64,000 bases of DNA from Rhodoferax ferrireducens (GTDB lineage Bacteria > Pseudomonadota > Gammaproteobacteria > Burkholderiales > Burkholderiaceae_C), in contig MTEI01000009.1 of assembly GCA_002083775.1 (NCBI GenBank), positions 62,001 to 126,000 on the forward strand, given 5' to 3'. A program made the translations under genes and the position numbers. Each line of letters begins with the position of its first letter. Position 1 is the stretch's first letter. Below are positions 1 to 9,792 of the stretch, one piece after another. The notes beneath the pieces are model-generated. The model was not told the DNA's origin, searched no databases, and saw only the letters and a list, made by a program, of their open reading frames with translations.

Positions 1-137
1 ATTCCAGAGGCCACATTCAAATTACAGCTTTATTCATAAAAATCAACAAGTTACATGAAGTTGATCAACACGGCCCATTTTTTGCTTATCCAGATTGCGT
101 TAGCGTCCTAACCATCTATTCCACCGAAAGGTCCATC

Positions 138-914
138 ATGAAAAAGTCATTGTTTACGTTTATCTTCGGCGCGTTTGCTGCCGCCTCTTCGATCGCAGCT
201 CCGGTTGTTTACAACTTGGCAGTCACCAACACCGCGCCTTTTGACAATATCATCACCGCCACCGGCGCAACAGTCTCCACGGTGCAGATCAACAGCACCG
301 ACAACATTTATGGCTTCACTGACAAAAACGGCGATGCGGCAACGGTGACGATCACCCGCCCCAACGGATCCGCTGCTTCCCCGGTCACCACCTACGGAAA
401 CATCACCGGGTATATGTTTGATATCGATCCCTTCGCAACGACTGGCGATACCATTCCCGGCTTTAACTCTGGTCTGACATTCACTTTCTCCTCGCCCGTC
501 AATGCCTTTGGTTTCAACGTTGGTGACTGGGCAACCTGCTGCACTAGTAATGTGCGCCCAGCCGCAATTCAGTCTGCTTACGGCGTACCAGCTACTGGCT
601 CTGGCTTGTGGATCGCTTTTGACGGTGGTGCAGCCACCCTGCCTGCCAACGCTTTAAGCGCCAATGACAACCCAGGTTTTGTTGCTGGCCAAGGCTTCAC
701 CAACTTCATCGGTGCGATCGACGATACCAGCAGCTTCACCACGATCACTTTTTTCGGAGACGGTTTTGGTGAAATCTTGTACGCTGGCGGTACCTTGCGT
801 TTTGCATCAGTGAAAGAGGGCTCTATCAGTGATGTGCCAGAACCTGCCAGTTTGGCGCTGCTGGGCCTGGGCCTGGTGGGTGTGTTCATGACCCGTCGCC
901 GCAAATCCATCTAA
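138..914 (+). CDS. PEP-CTERM sorting domain protein
   Basis: A 258-residue exported protein. It opens with a Sec signal peptide (MKKSLFTFIFGAFAAASS, cleavage near the alanines at 20-21) and ends with a classic PEP-CTERM tripartite tail: VPEP, a hydrophobic helix (ASLALLGLGLVGVFM) and a basic stop (TRRRKS). The family is known to be handled by an exosortase and is associated with exopolysaccharide or surface display; no exosortase is encoded in this window. The middle (residues 25-225) is rich in Thr, Gly, Asn and Phe and looks like a beta-sandwich, with one Cys-Cys pair near residue 135. A GAAAGG ribosome site at 126-131 supports the ATG at 138. The molecular role is unknown. Confidence 0.9.
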   Translation: MKKSLFTFIFGAFAAASSIAAPVVYNLAVTNTAPFDNIITATGATVSTVQINSTDNIYGFTDKNGDAATVTITRPNGSAASPVTTYGNITGYMFDIDPFATTGDTIPGFNSGLTFTFSSPVNAFGFNVGDWATCCTSNVRPAAIQSAYGVPATGSGLWIAFDGGAATLPANALSANDNPGFVAGQGFTNFIGAIDDTSSFTTITFFGDGFGEILYAGGTLRFASVKEGSISDVPEPASLALLGLGLVGVFMTRRRKSI

Positions 915-939
915 GCGATTTCAGACCCATTTTCTTGTA

Positions 940-970
940 AAGGGCGGCCAGATTGGCCGCCCTTTTTTTT
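940..970 (+). terminator. Rho-independent terminator after the PEP-CTERM gene
   Basis: An 11-bp perfect stem (AAGGGCGGCCA / TGGCCGCCCTT) with a 3-nt GAT loop is followed by an uninterrupted T run. It lies 26 bp after the PEP-CTERM stop, and dnaE2 converges from the other side. Confidence 0.9.
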
Positions 971-1031
971 GGGTGGAACAAGGCATGAGGACATGTAAAT
1001 TAGCCCGACAGTTATCCTGGCTATGGATGAC

Positions 1032-4000
1032 TCAGCGAAAGTCCCGGCTGCTGGTGACCAGCTCACCCAGCAGCGGCGTCAGGTCGCGCAGAAACCCGGC
1101 CACCAAGTGGCAGACCTGGCCGCCACTGCTCGCGTCGCGCTGCCAGGTGCCATGCACGGCCAGCAACTGGGCGTGCAAGAGTTCGCTGCGCTGGCGCTCT
1201 TTCAGGGCTTTCCAGACGATCACGTTGACTGTGCCGGTTTCGTCCTCCAGCGTCACAAAGGTCACGCCTTTGGCGGTGCCGGGGCTTTGGCGCAGGGTAA
1301 CCAGACCGCAGGCGCGCACCAGACGGCCATGCGGCAGGTTACGCAGCTGGGCAGCGGTCAAAAGCTTTGATTTTGATAGCTGTTGACGCAGCAGCAATAA
1401 GGGGTGAGAGCGTAAAGTGAGTCCAATTGCGGCGTAGTCAAAGCGCACTTCTTCACCTTCTGCGGCGGCTGGGAACTGCAGGGCAAGCTCGTTGAACCGG
1501 GCTTTTTGCAGCAGCTCGGGCGCGCGGTGCAAGGCGCTGGCGTCCCAGACTTGCTGGCGGCGGTGGCCGCTCAAGCTGTGCAGGGCATCGGCGCTAGCCA
1601 GGGCTTGGAGGTCGCCCGCGTCGAGTGCAGCGCGCCGGGCTAGGTCTTCGGTGCTGGTGAAGACTTGCTGCGTTCGGGCGGCGACGATGCGCTGGGCTGC
1701 AGTTTCACTCAGGCCACTGACCAGTCGCAGACCCAGGCGAACGGCGGGTTGACGTAAGTGCGAACACGTATTGACTTTACGCCATCCGCAATCTTCAACA
1801 ACAGCGGGCTGGCTTGGGCTGAGCGCCACCAACGTGCAATCCCAGTCGCTGGCCGCCACATCCACCGGCAACACCGTCACACCATGGCGTTGCGCGTCTT
1901 GCACCAGTTGCGAGGGGCCATAAAAGCCCATTGGCTGGCTGTTGAGGATGGCGGCCAGAAAGCTGGCGGGCTCGTGGCATTTCAGCCAGCAGCTCACCCA
2001 CACCAGCAGGGCAAAGCTGGCGGCGTGGCTTTCCGGGAAGCCGTATTCGCCAAAACCTTCAATCTGCTTGAACAGCTGTTCGGCAAATTCGGCCGTGTAG
2101 CCGTTTTTCAGCATGCCGCCCACCAGCCGCTGGTAGTGTTTGTGCACGCCGCCCTTGCGCTTCCAGGCGGCCATGGAGCGGCGCAGCTCATCGGCCTCGC
2201 CGGGGCTGAAGTCGGCAGCGGCCATGGCCACCTGCATCACCTGTTCCTGAAAAATCGGCACCCCCAGGGTGCGTTTGAGCACCTCTTGCAACGCCGGGCT
2301 GGCGTATGTCACGGCGTCCGGGTTGGCGCGCGCTTTCAGATACGGGTGCACCATGCCGCCCTGGATCGGCCCCGGGCGCACGATGGCCACCTCCACCACC
2401 AGATCGTAAAAACAGCGCGGTTTGAGGCGCGGCAACATGCTCATCTGCGCCCGGCTCTCGATCTGGAACACACCCACCGTGGCGGCGGCGCAGATCATGT
2501 CGAAGGTTTCGGGGTCGTCGGCCGGGATGTCCTGCATCTGAAACAGCTGGCCACGCTGCTGGCTGACCAATTGCAGGCAGCGGCGGATGGCGCTGAGCAT
2601 GCCTAGGGCTAGCACGTCCACCTTCAAGAGGCCCATGGCGTCCAGATCGTCCTTGTCCCACTGGATGATGGAGCGCTCCGGCATGGCGGCGTTTTCTACC
2701 GGCACCAGCCGGGTGAGCGGCCCGCGCGTCAGCACAAAACCGCCGGGGTGCTGGCTCAGGTGGCGGGTGAAGCCCAGCAGCTGCTGGCTTAAATCCAGCC
2801 ACAGGTCCAGCAGCCGCCCCCCATCCTGGCCTGCCCCCAGCGGCGCAACGGGCGGATCCAGCCGCGCCAACGCGGCCTGCAGCCGATCCACCAGCACCCC
2901 ACGGCTGGACATGCCGGGGTGCTCTTTGGACAGGGCGGTGATCAGCGCCTCGTCCACTCCCAAGGCGCGGCCCACATCCCGCAGGGCGCTGCGCGGGCGG
3001 TAACAGGTGGCCACCGCAGTGAGGGCGGCGCGGTCGCGGCCATATTTGGCGTAGATGTACTGGATGACTTCTTCCCGGCGCTGGTGTTCAAAGTCCACGT
3101 CAATATCCGGCGGCTCGTTACGCTCACGGCTGATGAAGCGCTCAAACAACATGCTCATGCGCGACGGGTCCACTTCGGTCACGCCCAGGCAATAACACAC
3201 CGCCGAATTGGCCGCCGAGCCGCGCCCCTGGCACAAAATGCCCTGGCGCCTGGCAAAGGCGACGATGTCGTGCACGGTCAAAAAGTACATCTCATACTGC
3301 AACTCGGTGATCAGCGCCAGTTCGTGCTCCAGCTGCGCCTGCACCGCACCGGGCACACCCTGCGGGTAGCGCCGGGCCGCGCCCTCCTGGGTGAACTGGC
3401 GCAGGGTTTGCGCTGCGGTCTGGCCGGGCAACACGGCCTCTTGCGGGTATTGGTAACGCAGTTCGTCCAGGCTGAAGGTGCAGCGCGCCGCCACCGCGCA
3501 CGTGTTGGCCAGCAGCTCGCTCGGGTAAATCTGCGCCAGCCGGGTGCGGCTGCGCAGGTGCGCCTCGGCGTTGGGCTGCAGCGCCAGACCGCAATGCGCC
3601 ACCGGCTGGCCCAGGCGCACGGCGGTCAGCACGTCCTGCAGTGGTTTGCGGGAGCGCACATGCATCAGCACCCCACCGGTCGCCACCAGCGGCACATCGG
3701 TTTGCTGCGAGAGTTGCCGGAGCTTGTGCAGTTGCAAGGCGTCATCCTGCTGTAGCAATTGCTGCACTGCCAACCACACATTGATGCCAAATAGGCCTCT
3801 AGCCCTTATGCATAAAGCGTGAGAAGCTTCCAAAGACATAGCACTAGGCAACCCCAGCAGCACCTCACACCCCTGCAAGCTGGCCCAGCCCGGGTCTGGC
3901 CAGGTGACGTGGTATTGCCCCTTGGGCGCGCTGCGCCGGGCGCGGGTGATGAACTCGCAAAGGTTGCCCCAGGCGTGCAGGTCGTGTGGCAAAGCGATGA

Positions 4001-4280
4001 GGCGAAAGGCAGGAGCGTCACCGGCAGGCACCACAAACTCGGCGCCGGGTAGCAGCTTCAGCCCCAGCCGCTTGGCTTCGGTATGTGCTCGCACTAGGCC
4101 CGACACCGAACAGCCGTCGGTGATCGCCAGCGCGGCATAACCCAGCGCATGCGCGCGCGCCACCAACTCTTCGGGCTGCGAGGCGCCATAGCCAAAGCTG
4201 AAGCTGCTGAGGCAATGCAGCTCAGCGTAGGCCAAACCGCTTGGCTGCGCCTGAATCGCGTCGGGTGATAACAAAAACAA
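1032..4280 (-). CDS. dnaE2: Error-prone DNA polymerase III alpha subunit DnaE2
   Basis: A translesion polymerase of the SOS mutasome (ImuA-ImuB-DnaE2), 1082 residues, normal for the family. The N-terminal PHP domain starts at YAELHCLSSFSF (about residue 19). The C-family palm is marked by PDIDVDFEHQRREEV near residue 395. An OB-fold (VTFVTLEDETGTVNVIVW) lies near residue 1015, and the typical end SSRDFR closes the protein. There is no in-frame ATG before the PHP domain: an in-frame TGA lies just upstream, so translation must start at TTG 4280 or TTG 4274, the latter with GAGG about 7 nt upstream. The start overlaps a long palindrome with a LexA-like core (4275-4324). In relatives dnaE2 directly follows imuB; here a xylose locus separates them. 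A dispersed palindromic repeat is translated at residues 153-163. Confidence 0.95.
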   Translation of the reverse strand: MFLLSPDAIQAQPSGLAYAELHCLSSFSFGYGASQPEELVARAHALGYAALAITDGCSVSGLVRAHTEAKRLGLKLLPGAEFVVPAGDAPAFRLIALPHDLHAWGNLCEFITRARRSAPKGQYHVTWPDPGWASLQGCEVLLGLPSAMSLEASHALCIRARGLFGINVWLAVQQLLQQDDALQLHKLRQLSQQTDVPLVATGGVLMHVRSRKPLQDVLTAVRLGQPVAHCGLALQPNAEAHLRSRTRLAQIYPSELLANTCAVAARCTFSLDELRYQYPQEAVLPGQTAAQTLRQFTQEGAARRYPQGVPGAVQAQLEHELALITELQYEMYFLTVHDIVAFARRQGILCQGRGSAANSAVCYCLGVTEVDPSRMSMLFERFISRERNEPPDIDVDFEHQRREEVIQYIYAKYGRDRAALTAVATCYRPRSALRDVGRALGVDEALITALSKEHPGMSSRGVLVDRLQAALARLDPPVAPLGAGQDGGRLLDLWLDLSQQLLGFTRHLSQHPGGFVLTRGPLTRLVPVENAAMPERSIIQWDKDDLDAMGLLKVDVLALGMLSAIRRCLQLVSQQRGQLFQMQDIPADDPETFDMICAAATVGVFQIESRAQMSMLPRLKPRCFYDLVVEVAIVRPGPIQGGMVHPYLKARANPDAVTYASPALQEVLKRTLGVPIFQEQVMQVAMAAADFSPGEADELRRSMAAWKRKGGVHKHYQRLVGGMLKNGYTAEFAEQLFKQIEGFGEYGFPESHAASFALLVWVSCWLKCHEPASFLAAILNSQPMGFYGPSQLVQDAQRHGVTVLPVDVAASDWDCTLVALSPSQPAVVEDCGWRKVNTCSHLRQPAVRLGLRLVSGLSETAAQRIVAARTQQVFTSTEDLARRAALDAGDLQALASADALHSLSGHRRQQVWDASALHRAPELLQKARFNELALQFPAAAEGEEVRFDYAAIGLTLRSHPLLLLRQQLSKSKLLTAAQLRNLPHGRLVRACGLVTLRQSPGTAKGVTFVTLEDETGTVNVIVWKALKERQRSELLHAQLLAVHGTWQRDASSGGQVCHLVAGFLRDLTPLLGELVTSSRDFR
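3793..3820. repeat. Dispersed AGCCCTTAT palindrome inside dnaE2
   Basis: AGGCCTCTAGCCCTTATGCA followed by TAAAGCGT matches the repeat family seen throughout the window. On the coding (minus) strand it reads in frame as roughly HALCIRARGLF. The right arm has lost one match (AAAGCGT instead of AAGGGCT). Confidence 0.75.
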
Positions 4281-4324
4281 GCCTCACAATACTGTTTATA
4301 AAACCAGTATTGTGAGGCTTGTTT
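4275..4324. promoter_or_regulatory. 50-bp perfect palindrome: LexA-like operator of dnaE2 and possible xyl terminator
   Basis: Two perfectly complementary 20-nt arms (4275-4294 and 4305-4324) flank the 10-nt centre TTTATAAAAC. The apex, TACTG-N10-CAGTA at 4290-4309, matches the classic CTG-N10-CAG LexA box. The inner arm overlaps the dnaE2 TTG start, so LexA binding would block both transcription and start access. Read on the minus strand, the hairpin ends in a T run (4277-4273) and lies 50 bp after the last gene of the sugar transporter operon, so it could also end that transcript. Both roles are inferred. Confidence 0.7.
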
Positions 4325-4373
4325 GGATGGCTGCGCCAGACCGTGACGCGTCAAACCGACGCTCTGGCAGGTA

Positions 4374-5522
4374 TCAGGCCGACTTCTTATTGTTCTGCAA
4401 GTCGTACCATACGGCAATCAGCAGCACCATGGCTTTGACCACCAGTTGGTACTCGGCCCCCATGTTCATGAGCGACATGCCGTTGTTGATCACCCCCATC
4501 ACCAGACCACCAATCACGGAGCCGATGATGGTGCCCACGCCGCCGGTGGCACTGGCACCGCCGATGAACACCGAGGAAATGGCATCCAGCTCGAACATGT
4601 TGCCCGCTTGCGGCATGGCCTGGTTCATGTAGGCCGTGAAAATCATGCCGGAGATGGCAGCCATGACACCCATGATGACAAACACATAAAACTCGACCCG
4701 CTCGGCATTGATGCCCGAGAGTTTGGCAGACTTGGCGTTACCCCCAATCGCGTAAATGCTGCGGCCAAACACGGTGTTGTTCATCATGAAGGTAAAGGCA
4801 ATCACCAGCGCGCCAATGATGACGATCACAATCGGAATACCGCGGTCCAGTGAGAACTTGTAAAACACCCAGAAAATAATGGCGCTGATGAACGCGTTCT
4901 TGACAATGAACAGCGACATGGGCAGCACCTCAAACCCCAGCCTTGAGCGGGTTCTGCGGTTCTGGATGTCCATCACCACCATGATCAGCAAAAACGCCAC
5001 CCCCACTACCAGGGCCAACAATTTGCCGTCCATGAAGCTCGGCTCGATGAACCCGCTGGCAATCTTCTTGAAGTTGTCATCCATCAGCCCCACCGGCTTG
5101 ATGCTGGTGAGCACATAAGTCAGGCCGCGAAAACCCAGCATGCCCGCCAAGGTCACGATGAAAGCGGGTACCTTCAAATACGATATCCAATAGCCCTGGA
5201 AGGCGCCAATGGCCGCGCCGGCCAGCAGACACGCCGCCAGCGACAGCAGCATGCTGCCGTTGGTGGCGTTGTAAACAATCGCCGCCATGGCCCCGGTGAA
5301 CGCCACCGTGGCCCCCACCGACAAATCGATCTTGCCGGTGATGATGACCAGCACCATGCCAATGGCCAGCACCAGGATGTAGCTGTTCTGGATGACCAGG
5401 TTGGTGATGTTGCGCGGGGTGAAATTGACAAAATCCGTCATGAACCCGAACACCGTGAAGATGAGCAGCAAAACCATGTACATCGAGAAATGTTTCTGGT
5501 TTTGTTTGATGATTTTGAACAT
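4374..5522 (-). CDS. gguB: Sugar ABC transporter permease, GguB/XylH-like
   Basis: The inner-membrane permease of a CUT2-class monosaccharide importer, 382 residues with about ten hydrophobic segments. The conserved stretch GKIDLSVGATVAFTGAMAA (near residue 63-81) is the CUT2 permease hallmark, and IGGASATGGVGTIIGSVIGG lies near the C-terminus. It is the last gene of a minus-strand run: binding protein, ATPase, permease. The best match is the GguB/MmsB branch that works with ChvE-like binding proteins; adjacency to xylA and xylB argues for xylose, possibly with other aldoses. It could equally be named xylH. Confidence 0.9.
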   Translation of the reverse strand: MFKIIKQNQKHFSMYMVLLLIFTVFGFMTDFVNFTPRNITNLVIQNSYILVLAIGMVLVIITGKIDLSVGATVAFTGAMAAIVYNATNGSMLLSLAACLLAGAAIGAFQGYWISYLKVPAFIVTLAGMLGFRGLTYVLTSIKPVGLMDDNFKKIASGFIEPSFMDGKLLALVVGVAFLLIMVVMDIQNRRTRSRLGFEVLPMSLFIVKNAFISAIIFWVFYKFSLDRGIPIVIVIIGALVIAFTFMMNNTVFGRSIYAIGGNAKSAKLSGINAERVEFYVFVIMGVMAAISGMIFTAYMNQAMPQAGNMFELDAISSVFIGGASATGGVGTIIGSVIGGLVMGVINNGMSLMNMGAEYQLVVKAMVLLIAVWYDLQNNKKSA

Positions 5523-5577
5523 GATGGGTTTCGCTTGAATGTGTTCTGAAGATCGTTCGACGAGTGGCCGGGGTGCG

Positions 5578-7116
5578 TCAGGCCACGGCCAGTTTCATGA
5601 TGGCTTCCTGGCTGGCTTCGGAGGTTTTGAGCTCCCCCTTGATGCGGCCTTTGTCCATCACATACACGCGGTCGGTCATGCCCAGCACCTCGGGCAGCTC
5701 TGAGGAGATCATGATGATGGCGTTGCCCTTGGCCACAAAGTCGTTCATGATTTTGTAGATTTCGTTTTTGGCACCCACATCAATGCCGCGCGTGGGTTCA
5801 TCGATGATCAGCAGTTTGGGCTGCGCCATCAGGCACCTGGCCAGCACCACTTTTTGCTGGTTGCCGCCACTCAAATTACCCACGATCTGGTCGATGTTGG
5901 GGGTTTTGATGCGCAGTGCGGTGCGGTATTTTTCGCTCTCTTCGATCTCTTTGTACTTGTCGATCAGGTTGAATCGTGACAGCCGTGGCAGCGATGAATA
6001 GGTGCTGTTGTTCTTGATGGTCTGGATCAGGATCAGCCCCAGGTCCTTGCGGTCTTCCGAGACATAAATCATCTGGTGGGCGATGGCGTCCTTGGCGCTC
6101 TTGAACGCCACCACCTGCCCGTCGAACCAGATATCGCCCTCCACATTCGGACTCAGGGAGCGGCCAAACACCGTCAGCATCAGCTCGGTGCGGCCTGAGC
6201 CGACCAGGCCGGCCAGCCCCACAATTTCGCCGTGGCGCACTTCCATCGACGCCTTGTTGATGATGACGCGGTCGGTAAACACCGCGTGTTTCACCGTCAG
6301 ATTGGTCAGCTTCAGAATCTGTTCGCCAATACGACGCTCACGCGGCGGGTACATGGAGGTCAGTTCACGCCCCACCATGCATTTGACGATGTAGTTGATG
6401 TCCACCTTGTGGGTCAACAAGTCCACCCGCTCCACCGTCTGGCCGTCGCGGATGATGGTGATCTCATCGGCAATAGCCATCACTTCGTTGAGCTTGTGCG
6501 AGATCATGATGATCGTCACGCCCTGCTCTTTCAGACTCAGCAACAGCCGCAACAGGTTGCCACTGTCATCCTCGTTCAGGGAAGACGTGGGTTCATCCAG
6601 GATGAGCAGCTTGGCGTTTTTGGACAGCGCTTTGCCAATTTCCAGCAACTGTTGTTTGGCAACAGAGAGTTTGTTGACCGGCGTGGCCAGGTCCTCACGC
6701 ACACCCACTTTTTCCATCACCGCCTTGGCGTCGATGTGGGTTTGCTCCCAATCGATCAGAAAACCTTTTTTGCGCTCGTTGCCCAAAAACAGGTTTTCGT
6801 AAATCGACAGATAGGGCGACAGTGCCAGCTCCTGATGGATGATGACAATACCTTCGTTTTCACTTTCCTTGAGGGTCTTGAACTTGCATTCCTTGCCCTC
6901 GTACATCACCTGACCCTCGTAGCTGCCATACGGGTAGACGCCACTGAGCACCTTCATCATGGTGGATTTGCCAGCGCCGTTTTCACCCACGATGAAATGG
7001 ATTTTGGCGCGCGTCACCTGCATGTCGACACAATCCAGTGCCACCACCGGCCCGAAGGTTTTGCGCATGCCCTTGATGTCTAGGATCTTGTCCATGGTGG
7101 TCTTCTGGGTGGTCAA
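5578..7116 (-). CDS. gguA: Sugar ABC transporter ATP-binding protein, GguA/XylG-like
   Basis: The 512-residue double-domain ATPase of a CUT2 importer. The first half has Walker A GENGAGKST (about residues 44-52), the signature region LSVAKQQLLEIGKAL and Walker B LLILDEPTSS. The second half has the usual degenerate P-loop (GLVGSGRTEL), signature LSGGNQQKVVLARCL and LLIIDEPTRGID. The length and the YGSYEGQV insert match GguA/MmsA of ChvE-GguAB systems. It lies 55 bp upstream of the permease and 68 bp after the binding protein on the same strand, so the three genes form one operon. Confidence 0.93.
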   Translation of the reverse strand: MTTQKTTMDKILDIKGMRKTFGPVVALDCVDMQVTRAKIHFIVGENGAGKSTMMKVLSGVYPYGSYEGQVMYEGKECKFKTLKESENEGIVIIHQELALSPYLSIYENLFLGNERKKGFLIDWEQTHIDAKAVMEKVGVREDLATPVNKLSVAKQQLLEIGKALSKNAKLLILDEPTSSLNEDDSGNLLRLLLSLKEQGVTIIMISHKLNEVMAIADEITIIRDGQTVERVDLLTHKVDINYIVKCMVGRELTSMYPPRERRIGEQILKLTNLTVKHAVFTDRVIINKASMEVRHGEIVGLAGLVGSGRTELMLTVFGRSLSPNVEGDIWFDGQVVAFKSAKDAIAHQMIYVSEDRKDLGLILIQTIKNNSTYSSLPRLSRFNLIDKYKEIEESEKYRTALRIKTPNIDQIVGNLSGGNQQKVVLARCLMAQPKLLIIDEPTRGIDVGAKNEIYKIMNDFVAKGNAIIMISSELPEVLGMTDRVYVMDKGRIKGELKTSEASQEAIMKLAVA

Positions 7117-7184
7117 TTCAATCGCTTGCTCGGCTGCGCCTTGTCAACACAAGACGCAGCCGACTCTACACCTCAACGGCCCAA

Positions 7185-8321
7185 TTACTTGGTGCCTTTG
7201 GCCACCGCTTCAGCCGTGTAGAAACCGCTGTCAACCAGTTCTTTGGTCAGGTTGTCTTTGGTCACAGCCACGGGTTCCAGCAGGAACGAGGTCACCACTT
7301 TCTTGCCGGTGTTGTAGGTGGTGGTGTCGGTGCGGGCCTTCACGGTCAGCGCCGGTGCTGTTCCCTTGATGATGCTGTCCACCGCTTCAGCCGTGCCCTT
7401 GGCCAGAACACGCGTATCCTTGAACACGGTCATGGTCTGTTTGCCTTCCATGATCCACTTGGCAGACAACAGTTCACCGTCCTGGCCGGTGATGATCGGC
7501 AGGGTTTTGTACTTGCCGTCTTGCTCCAGCGCACCAATGATCGAGCGGGCCAGCGTGTCGTTAGGTGCCAGCACGGCGTCGAGCTTGACCGACTTGCAGG
7601 CGCCCGAGAGCAGGGTTTCCATGCGCGCCTTGGCCTTGTCAGCGGCCCAACCTTCTGTGGTGATCTTGGACCAGGTGTCGTCTGCTGAATTGGTGGGAGC
7701 CGGTCCGCAAATCTTCAAGGCACCGCTGGTGACATAAGGTTTCAGGACATCCATGGCGCCATCGAAGAAGAAGCGTGCGTTGTTGTCGGTAGGTGAACCA
7801 GCAAACAGGGTGATGTTTTTGCCTTTGGCTGTGTCGAGCGCCAGGCCAGCCTTGATGGCCTCACCTTGCAATTGTCCGACCTTGAAGTTGTCAAAGGTCA
7901 GGTAGTAGTCATAGGCATCGGTGCCCGTGATCAGGCGGTCATAAGAGATGACTGGCACGCCAGCGGCTTTGGCCGATTCCACAGCCTGGGCAGCGGCTTC
8001 GGTCACAGAGCCCACCACAATAACTTTGGCACCTTTGGTGACCATGTCTTCAATTTGCTTGTTTTGCTTGGACTGGTCGGCATCGGCAAAGGCCACGTCC
8101 ACCTTGTAGCCCATGGCTTCCAGGTCTTTCTTCATGTACTCGGCATCGCCGACCCAACGCTCAACGTGCGTCTCAGGAATGGCCAAACCCACCAGGACCG
8201 CAGGCGCAGGGGCGGCCACGGGCGCTGCTGGAGCTGCCACAGGGGCCTCTTCCTTTTTGCCGCAGGCGGTCAAGCCCAAAGCGGCAGCAATCAATGTCAA
8301 GGTGAAAACACTTCTTTTCAT
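7185..8321 (-). CDS. ChvE-like sugar-binding lipoprotein
   Basis: A periplasmic binding protein, 378 residues, that supplies sugar to the GguAB-like permease/ATPase. The lipobox LTAC places the lipidated cysteine at residue 20, followed by an Ala/Pro-rich tether (about residues 27-41). The mature fold follows ChvE closely: VISYDRLI, TFDNFKVGQLQ, FAGSPTDNNARFFFDGAMDV, ITGQDGE and VFKDTRVLAKGT. ChvE proteins bind xylose, glucose, galactose, arabinose and sugar acids. The neighbouring xylA suggests xylose here. Lipid anchoring is a difference from soluble Agrobacterium ChvE. It is the first gene of the transporter operon, 157 bp after xylA on the same strand. Confidence 0.92.
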   Translation of the reverse strand: MKRSVFTLTLIAAALGLTACGKKEEAPVAAPAAPVAAPAPAVLVGLAIPETHVERWVGDAEYMKKDLEAMGYKVDVAFADADQSKQNKQIEDMVTKGAKVIVVGSVTEAAAQAVESAKAAGVPVISYDRLITGTDAYDYYLTFDNFKVGQLQGEAIKAGLALDTAKGKNITLFAGSPTDNNARFFFDGAMDVLKPYVTSGALKICGPAPTNSADDTWSKITTEGWAADKAKARMETLLSGACKSVKLDAVLAPNDTLARSIIGALEQDGKYKTLPIITGQDGELLSAKWIMEGKQTMTVFKDTRVLAKGTAEAVDSIIKGTAPALTVKARTDTTTYNTGKKVVTSFLLEPVAVTKDNLTKELVDSGFYTAEAVAKGTK

Positions 8322-8478
8322 TTCAATCTCCAGTTAAAAATTTACACATCCTGAAAAACACGTACAGCCAAGCTGTCATCCCTCTCCGTCACTTCAAAAT
8401 CTGGCGCCAGCTATCAGACCAGCCTTTTTATGACGGCAACTCGACAGCGGCGATTGTGAACTTGGTTTGAGTCGAAAG

Positions 8479-9792
8479 TTAAACAAACCGGTTTACCAGG
8501 TTCTCCAGGTACTCTTGCTGGCCTGAAACGGGCAAAACGTCACGGTTGTCCTGCAAGACCTTGTCAGCGAGTGCGTCCAGGCTGGTTTTGCCAGACAGCA
8601 CGTCTTGCGCCCACGGCTGGCTCCAACCGGCGTAACGCTTGGCCACCACTTCGGCCAACTGGCCGTCCTGGATCATTTTCTCGGCCGCCAGCAACGCCCT
8701 GGCGCACACATCCATGCCACCGATGTGACCGTGGAACAGGTCGGCCGGGTCCAGCGACTGGCGGCGCACCTTGGCGTCAAAGTTGCAGCCGCCCGACTTG
8801 AAGCCCCCAGCCTGCATGATGAGGTACAGGGTTTGGGCCAGTTCAGGCACGCTGTTGGGGAACTGGTCGGTGTCCCAGCCCAACTGCGGGTCGCCCCGGT
8901 TCATGTCCAGGCTGCCAAAGATGCCCAACGCCAGTGCGGTGGCCACTTCGTGCTCGAAGCTGTGACCGGCCAGCGTGGCGTGATTGGCTTCGATGTTGAC
9001 CTGCACTTCTTTCTCCAGTCCTGCGCGAACCAGCAGACCATACACGGTGGCGGTGTCAAAGTCATATTGGTGCTTGGAAGGCTCCCTGGGTTTGGGCTCG
9101 ATCAGGATGGCACCCTTGAAGCCAATTTTGTGTTTGTGCTCCACCACCATGTTGAGGAAACGCGCCATCTGGTCAAACTCATGCGCCATGTGGGTGTTGA
9201 GCAGGGTCTCGTACCCTTCCCGGCCGCCCCACAACACATAGTTTTCACCACCGAGCTTGAGGGTGGCGTTCATCGCGTCGCGCACCTGCGCGGCGGACAT
9301 GGCAAACACCTCGGGGTTGGGGTTGGACGCCGCACCGGCCATGAAGCGCCGGTGGCTGAACAGATTGGCCGTGCCCCACAGCAATTTCATGCCGGTGCGC
9401 TCCTGGTGCTGCGCCAGCTTGTCCACCATGTGCAGGAAATTGCTGCGGCTCTCTTGGGGTGTATCGCCCTCGGGCGCCACATCGCGGTCATGGAAGCAGT
9501 AGTACGGCGCGCCCAGCTTGCTGAAAAAGTCAAACGACTCTTCGGCTTTTTTCTCGGCCAGTTGCAAGGGTGTGCCGCCTTCAAACCAGGAACGCTCGAA
9601 AGTCCCGCCGCCAAACGGATCGGACCCGGTCGAACAGAAGCTGTGCCAGTAACACACGGCAAAACGCAGCTGCTCCTTCATGGTCTTGCCGAGCACCACC
9701 TGCTCGGGGTTGTAGTGCCGGAACGCCAGCGCGTTCTGGCTGTCAACACCTTCATAACGAATTGGTGCGATGTCTTTGAAATAGGTTGCCAA
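8479..9792 (-). CDS. xylA: Xylose isomerase
   Basis: Converts D-xylose to D-xylulose in the cytoplasm. The family motifs are [10 protein letters not shown] (catalytic His), [44 protein letters not shown] and [17 protein letters not shown], with the metal-binding Glu and Asp residues present. The reading frame is open to 9825, but TTG at 9792 fits better: it gives the standard N-terminus (M)[14 protein letters not shown], has GGAG 7 nt upstream, and leaves 437 residues, the usual length. The gene is divergent from the ROK regulator and precedes the ABC importer on the same strand, so it probably leads a xylA-importer transcript. Confidence 0.95.
   Translation of the reverse strand: MATYFKDIAPIRYEGVDSQNALAFRHYNPEQVVLGKTMKEQLRFAVCYWHSFCSTGSDPFGGGTFERSWFEGGTPLQLAEKKAEESFDFFSKLGAPYYCFHDRDVAPEGDTPQESRSNFLHMVDKLAQHQERTGMKLLWGTANLFSHRRFMAGAASNPNPEVFAMSAAQVRDAMNATLKLGGENYVLWGGREGYETLLNTHMAHEFDQMARFLNMVVEHKHKIGFKGAILIEPKPREPSKHQYDFDTATVYGLLVRAGLEKEVQVNIEANHATLAGHSFEHEVATALALGIFGSLDMNRGDPQLGWDTDQFPNSVPELAQTLYLIMQAGGFKSGGCNFDAKVRRQSLDPADLFHGHIGGMDVCARALLAAEKMIQDGQLAEVVAKRYAGWSQPWAQDVLSGKTSLDALADKVLQDNRDVLPVSGQQEYLENLVNRFV

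Noticed and set aside
1368..1410. Possible repeat copy in the 3' part of dnaE2 (TTTTGATAGCTGTTGACG)
   Set aside because: The protein there has the usual family length and residues, and the palindromic core is absent.
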